A DNA stretch of 17,751 nucleotides from Bradyrhizobium sp. (GTDB taxonomy: Bacteria; Pseudomonadota; Alphaproteobacteria; Rhizobiales; Xanthobacteraceae). Below the pieces are notes generated by a model, which was given only the letters and a program-made list of their open reading frames with translations, was not told the DNA's origin and made no database searches. The DNA is taken from the NCBI GenBank assembly GCA_028290305.1, contig JAQGKC010000268.1, positions 1 through 17,751 of the forward strand, given 5' to 3'. Position 1 is the first letter of the stretch; the number at the start of each line of letters is the position of its first letter. A program made the translations under genes and the position numbers. This document shows, one piece after another, positions 15,124 through 17,751 of the stretch.

Positions 15124-15732
15124 CTACAAATGCGCGAGATAATGCGCAAGCGCGGTGATTTCTTCGTCGCTCAAGGGATAGGCGACATCTGCCATTGCGG
15201 CCCCGCCGCCACCGGATCGCACGCCTGACTTGTAGTCGTGCAGCGCCTTGACGAGATATTCCTCGCGCTGGCCGGCGAGGCGGGCAACGGCTTTTGTTCC
15301 GGCGAAGTTATCCGTGTGACAGGATGCACAGCGCCGTCCCGCGGCAGCCTGTGCACCCTTCCGGGATAAATCGGGATTGTCGTCGGGTGCAGAGCCCTTG
15401 GGCGGCGTCAACGATGCGAAATAGGCGCCGAGATTGCGGATATCGTCATTGGTGATCTGCTCGACGATCGGCTGCATCTGCTCGTTCTTGCGCGAGCCGC
15501 TGCGGAAGAACACTAGCTGCCACTGAATGAACTGATCCTGCTGCCCCGCGAGCGAGGGAATGTTCTCGGTTTGCGAAATGCCGTTGTCGCCGTGACAACC
15601 GGCGCAAAGTTCGGCCTTTTCCTTGCCCCCCGCCACGTCGGCGGCATGGGCCGGAACGCTTGCGAACGCCGATAACCACAAACCAAGGCCGTACAATGCA
15701 TGCAATACGAACAGGCGGCGTATGACTGGCAT
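15124..15732 (-). CDS. Dihaem cytochrome c, c4-like, periplasmic
   Basis: A 202-residue exported cytochrome with two c-type haem sites. The signal peptide runs to about residue 30 (FASVPAHA, then ADVAGG). The first haem motif is CAGCH (43-47) with Met76 (NEQMQPI) as likely axial ligand. The second is CASCH (135-139) with Met170 (GGGAAMADV). The two halves repeat the pattern LAGQ...Y/W...L..(F/Y)(R/K)SG, as in cytochrome c4. It should carry electrons in the periplasm or at the membrane, probably from the adjacent PQQ-type dehydrogenase to the respiratory chain. ATG 15732 is chosen because GTGGGA lies just upstream and the signal peptide is then of normal form. The GTG at 15744 has no ribosome-binding site. 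A strong hairpin with a T-run sits between it and the dehydrogenase gene upstream. Confidence 0.92.
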   Translation of the reverse strand: MPVIRRLFVLHALYGLGLWLSAFASVPAHAADVAGGKEKAELCAGCHGDNGISQTENIPSLAGQQDQFIQWQLVFFRSGSRKNEQMQPIVEQITNDDIRNLGAYFASLTPPKGSAPDDNPDLSRKGAQAAAGRRCASCHTDNFAGTKAVARLAGQREEYLVKALHDYKSGVRSGGGGAAMADVAYPLSDEEITALAHYLAHL

Positions 15733-15745
15733 TCCAATTCCCACT

Positions 15746-15791
15746 CAAAAACGTGAGGCTGCGGCTGCCCGTTAAAAGCAGCCGCAGCCTC
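15746..15791 (-). terminator. Strong intrinsic terminator between dehydrogenase and cytochrome genes
   Basis: GAGGCTGCGGCTGC (15755-15768) and GCAGCCGCAGCCTC (15778-15791) form a perfect 14-bp GC-rich stem with a 9-base loop. Read on the minus strand, it is followed after ACG by five T (complement of 15747-15751). This is a textbook rho-independent terminator after the PQQ-type dehydrogenase gene, and it would allow at most part of the transcript to reach the cytochrome gene. Confidence 0.88.
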
Positions 15792-15805
15792 CGATGGTTC
15801 CGCCC

Positions 15806-17065
15806 TTACTTCTTGTAGCTGATGCGATAGATCGCGCCGGCCCAGTCGTCGGCGACGAGTATGGAGCCGTCCTTGGCCAGAATGATGTCATCCGGGCGGC
15901 CGAGATAGCCCTGATCGCCTTCGATCCAGCCGGATGCGAATACCTCCTGCTTGGGGTTCTTGCCGTCCGGACCGACGGTCACGCGCACGATCCGCCCGCC
16001 CTGATATTTATGCCGATTCCACGAACCGTGTTCGGTGATCAGGATGCTGTTCTTGTACTCGGCGGGAAACTGGTCGCCGGTATAGAACTTCATGCCGAGC
16101 GGAGCCACGTGCGCGCCGAGATTGAGCACCGGCGGCGTGAATTCCGAACATTTGTGGCCCATCGCAAACTTCGGATCCGGTGTGTCGCCTTGATGGCAAT
16201 GGGGATAGCCGAAGTTCTCGCCCAGTTTCGAGATCATGTTGAGCTTATCGCTCGGCATGTCATCGCTCATCCAGTCGCGCGCGTTCTCAGTGAACCAGTA
16301 TTTGCCGCTGCGCGGATCGACATCGCCGCCGACACTGTTGCGGACGCCGAGCGCCACGATTTCGGCATTACCGGTCTTGGGATCGACGCGGCGGACCTGC
16401 GACAAGCTGGTCGGCGGAATCCCGATATTGAAGGGAGGTCCGAATGGAATATAGAACCAGCCATCCTTATCCGCGGCCAGATATTTCCAGCCGTGAGCCG
16501 CATAGGACGGCATGTCGTCGTAAACCACCTTGCCGTCGCCGAGCTTGTCCAGATTGGCTTCGGCGTTGTCATATTTGATCAACTTGTCGACCGCGATGAC
16601 GTAAAGCGCACCATCCTTGAACGCGAGGCCGGTCGGCATGTTGAGGCCCTTGAGGATGGTCTTGACCTCTCTCTTGCCGCCATTGTCGGTGATCGCATAG
16701 ACGTTGCCGAGGCCGAACGAGCCGACGAACAGGGTGCCCTTGTCGCCCCAGGCCATCTGCCGCGCCGCCAGCACACCTGGGGCGTAGACCTCGATCTTGA
16801 AGCCTGGCGGCAGCTTGATCTTCTTCATCATGGCAGCCAGTTCGGCTTCCGATGCGCCGGTCGGCGGACCCGACGGCGGTGCGAGGCCCTTTTGGGCTTC
16901 GGTCTCGTCGCCGAGGAACCAGTCGTCCGGCGGATGGGTCCAGAATTCCTTGTTGCCTGACTGATAGCTCTTGAGCGCCTTTTGCTGTGCGCTGACCTGA
17001 CCGGCCCCCGCGACAATGAAAATTGCTGCGAGCGCAAGAACAGATCGATTGAAAGCCGATTTCAT
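15806..17065 (-). CDS. PQQ-dependent sugar dehydrogenase, sorbosone dehydrogenase type
   Basis: A 419-residue periplasmic beta-propeller protein of the soluble glucose/sorbosone dehydrogenase family. The signal peptide (residues 1 to about 26) ends AGAGQVSA before QQKAL. The propeller body starts near LPPGFKIEVYAPGV. His191 in SYAAHGWKYL matches the catalytic base of soluble glucose dehydrogenase. ENARDW and NFGYPHCHQGD provide the calcium and PQQ region, and ILITEHGSWNR and GRPDDIILAKDGSILVADDWAG close the propeller. The reaction is oxidation of an aldose or similar sugar using PQQ, with electrons passed on to an acceptor, here plausibly the cytochrome encoded next door. The substrate cannot be told. 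No PQQ-synthesis genes are in the window. ATG 17065 has GGGAG seven bases upstream. A strong terminator follows the gene. Confidence 0.88.
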   Translation of the reverse strand: MKSAFNRSVLALAAIFIVAGAGQVSAQQKALKSYQSGNKEFWTHPPDDWFLGDETEAQKGLAPPSGPPTGASEAELAAMMKKIKLPPGFKIEVYAPGVLAARQMAWGDKGTLFVGSFGLGNVYAITDNGGKREVKTILKGLNMPTGLAFKDGALYVIAVDKLIKYDNAEANLDKLGDGKVVYDDMPSYAAHGWKYLAADKDGWFYIPFGPPFNIGIPPTSLSQVRRVDPKTGNAEIVALGVRNSVGGDVDPRSGKYWFTENARDWMSDDMPSDKLNMISKLGENFGYPHCHQGDTPDPKFAMGHKCSEFTPPVLNLGAHVAPLGMKFYTGDQFPAEYKNSILITEHGSWNRHKYQGGRIVRVTVGPDGKNPKQEVFASGWIEGDQGYLGRPDDIILAKDGSILVADDWAGAIYRISYKK

Positions 17066-17422
17066 CGCGTCACTCCCTATGCAGCCAGGCGGCTGCGACT
17101 GTTATTTATTTTTGAACGCTTCGAAGGACGAACTTGGGTGGGTCTGTAGTCGGGTGGATCAGACCGCGAAATGCTATCACATCCGTCGGAAGAGAGAAGC
17201 CGGCGCTGCGCAGCTCTGTCAGATGACGGCGAATTGAGAAAAAATTTCTTCAAGCCGTTTTCATTTGAGACGATTTTTGTTTTGCGCTCGATTGCGCTGC
17301 GGTTCGGCCATCCATGAGCCCGCGATGTCGCGCCGACGACATCCTTACTCGCTAGGATGCGGCCACATGCGGCACGATCTCGGCTGGAGGCCGGCACCGT
17401 AAAATCCGGGCGTATGCCAAAC
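17066..17422. other. Gene-free stretch upstream of the dehydrogenase, stem-loops only
   Basis: About 357 bases with no supported gene. It must hold the dehydrogenase promoter on the minus strand, possibly in the AT-rich part near 17095-17115, but no clear -35/-10 pair stands out. An 8-bp palindrome CTTCGAAG lies near 17119-17126. Two overlapping inverted repeats are present: GATGTCG (17324-17330) with CGACATC (17337-17343), and CATCCT (17340-17345) with AGGATG (17354-17359). Because they share bases, only one can form at a time. Their role is unknown. Confidence 0.4.
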
Positions 17423-17424
17423 AA

Positions 17425-17449
17425 CGAAAAGCCCGCTGACACAGCGGGC
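17425..17449 (-). terminator. Intrinsic terminator of the tRNA-Gly transcript
   Basis: On the minus strand GCCCGCTG (complement of 17442-17449), a TGT loop and CAGCGGGC (complement of 17431-17438) form an 8-bp stem followed by TTTTCG. It lies 31 bases downstream of the tRNA 3' end and fits a rho-independent terminator for it. Confidence 0.85.
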
Positions 17450-17479
17450 CTTCGTCAAGCTTTGCCATTTTAAAAAATC

Positions 17480-17554
<75 letters not shown>

Positions 17555-17596
17555 ATCCGAACTCCGTCGGCCAGCGGCCGCCGGAACATCCGGCCA

Positions 17597-17625
17597 CCTA
17601 TGCCAAAAGGTGTCCGCCTTTGCAA
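17597..17625 (-). promoter_or_regulatory. Predicted promoter of tRNA-Gly
   Basis: On the minus strand TTGCAA (17625 to 17620) and CATAGG (17602 to 17597) are 17 bases apart, giving a start near 17590, about 36 bases before the tRNA 5' end. The -10 is imperfect. The remaining bases up to 17751 show no gene I can support, only a small inverted repeat ACTCGC/GCGAGT (17720-17737). Confidence 0.5.
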
Positions 17626-17751
17626 CCGCCTCCCCGCTCCGCCTTTCCGTTGCGGCGCTGGGCCCCTTGTGATGGGCAGGCACGCAGTCCATGAAACGCG
17701 CGCCAGCGGGCTTGCGCGCACTCGCTCTACCGCGAGTCGTGATTTCGCCCT

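Noticed and set aside
15794..16960. Plus-strand open frame opposite the PQQ-type dehydrogenase
   Set aside because: Antisense shadow; the minus strand has a signal peptide, catalytic His and propeller motifs.
17555..17751. Open plus-strand frame running off the right edge
   Set aside because: No recognisable protein motif and biased Arg/Pro composition; it also covers the predicted tRNA promoter.

Overview
The window looks like a chromosomal segment of an alphaproteobacterium of the Bradyrhizobium / Rhodopseudomonas / Afipia group (Nitrobacteraceae). This rests on high GC, the flavour of the proteins, strong use of GTG and TTG starts, and protein families that I recall as typical of that group. 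No database was searched. The DNA is almost fully coding, with genes on both strands.

Left part (1-4599). The 3' end of a 16S rRNA m5C methyltransferase gene (rsmB) is followed by a cytoplasmic heparinase II/III-family protein and, further on, by purH, which catalyses the last two steps of IMP synthesis. A HigBA-type toxin-antitoxin module of visibly lower GC sits between the heparinase gene and purH. Its promoter/operator palindrome and antitoxin are intact. The toxin reading frame has no usable start codon at the position where the family starts.

Middle part (4600-9450). A REP-like inverted pair lies between purH and a convergent Atg22/UMF1-type MFS transporter gene. The transporter gene is divergent from a periplasmic gamma-glutamyltransferase gene (ggt). 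An aromatic-acid/sugar-acid type MFS symporter follows.

Enzyme cluster (9537-14393). This holds an HSDL2-like short-chain dehydrogenase, a convergent glutathione S-transferase, a divergent DUF2239 protein, a DsbA-fold 2-hydroxychromene-2-carboxylate isomerase-like protein, an SDR lacking the canonical catalytic Tyr and Ser, and a ketopantoate-reductase-family protein. The region has the look of an accessory catabolic or detoxification cluster with glutathione-linked enzymes, but no pathway can be named. The GST-DUF2239 intergenic region carries a promoter flanked by repeated TTACCCGG operator-like sites. The DUF2239 protein has a GRPK tail and a segment that could be a ribbon-helix-helix, so it may itself bind DNA.

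Right part (14534-17751). A TetR-type ligand-binding domain without its DNA-binding domain comes first. Then, on the minus strand, come a periplasmic PQQ-type sugar (sorbosone) dehydrogenase and a dihaem cytochrome c that probably takes its electrons, separated by a strong hairpin terminator. Last is tRNA-Gly(GCC) on the minus strand with its own promoter and terminator.

The most interesting leads are the DUF2239 protein with its operator-like sites, the start-less HigB toxin beside an intact antitoxin, the HTH-less TetR protein, the SDR with a replaced catalytic Tyr, and several palindromic repeat elements. None is proven to be a new system.
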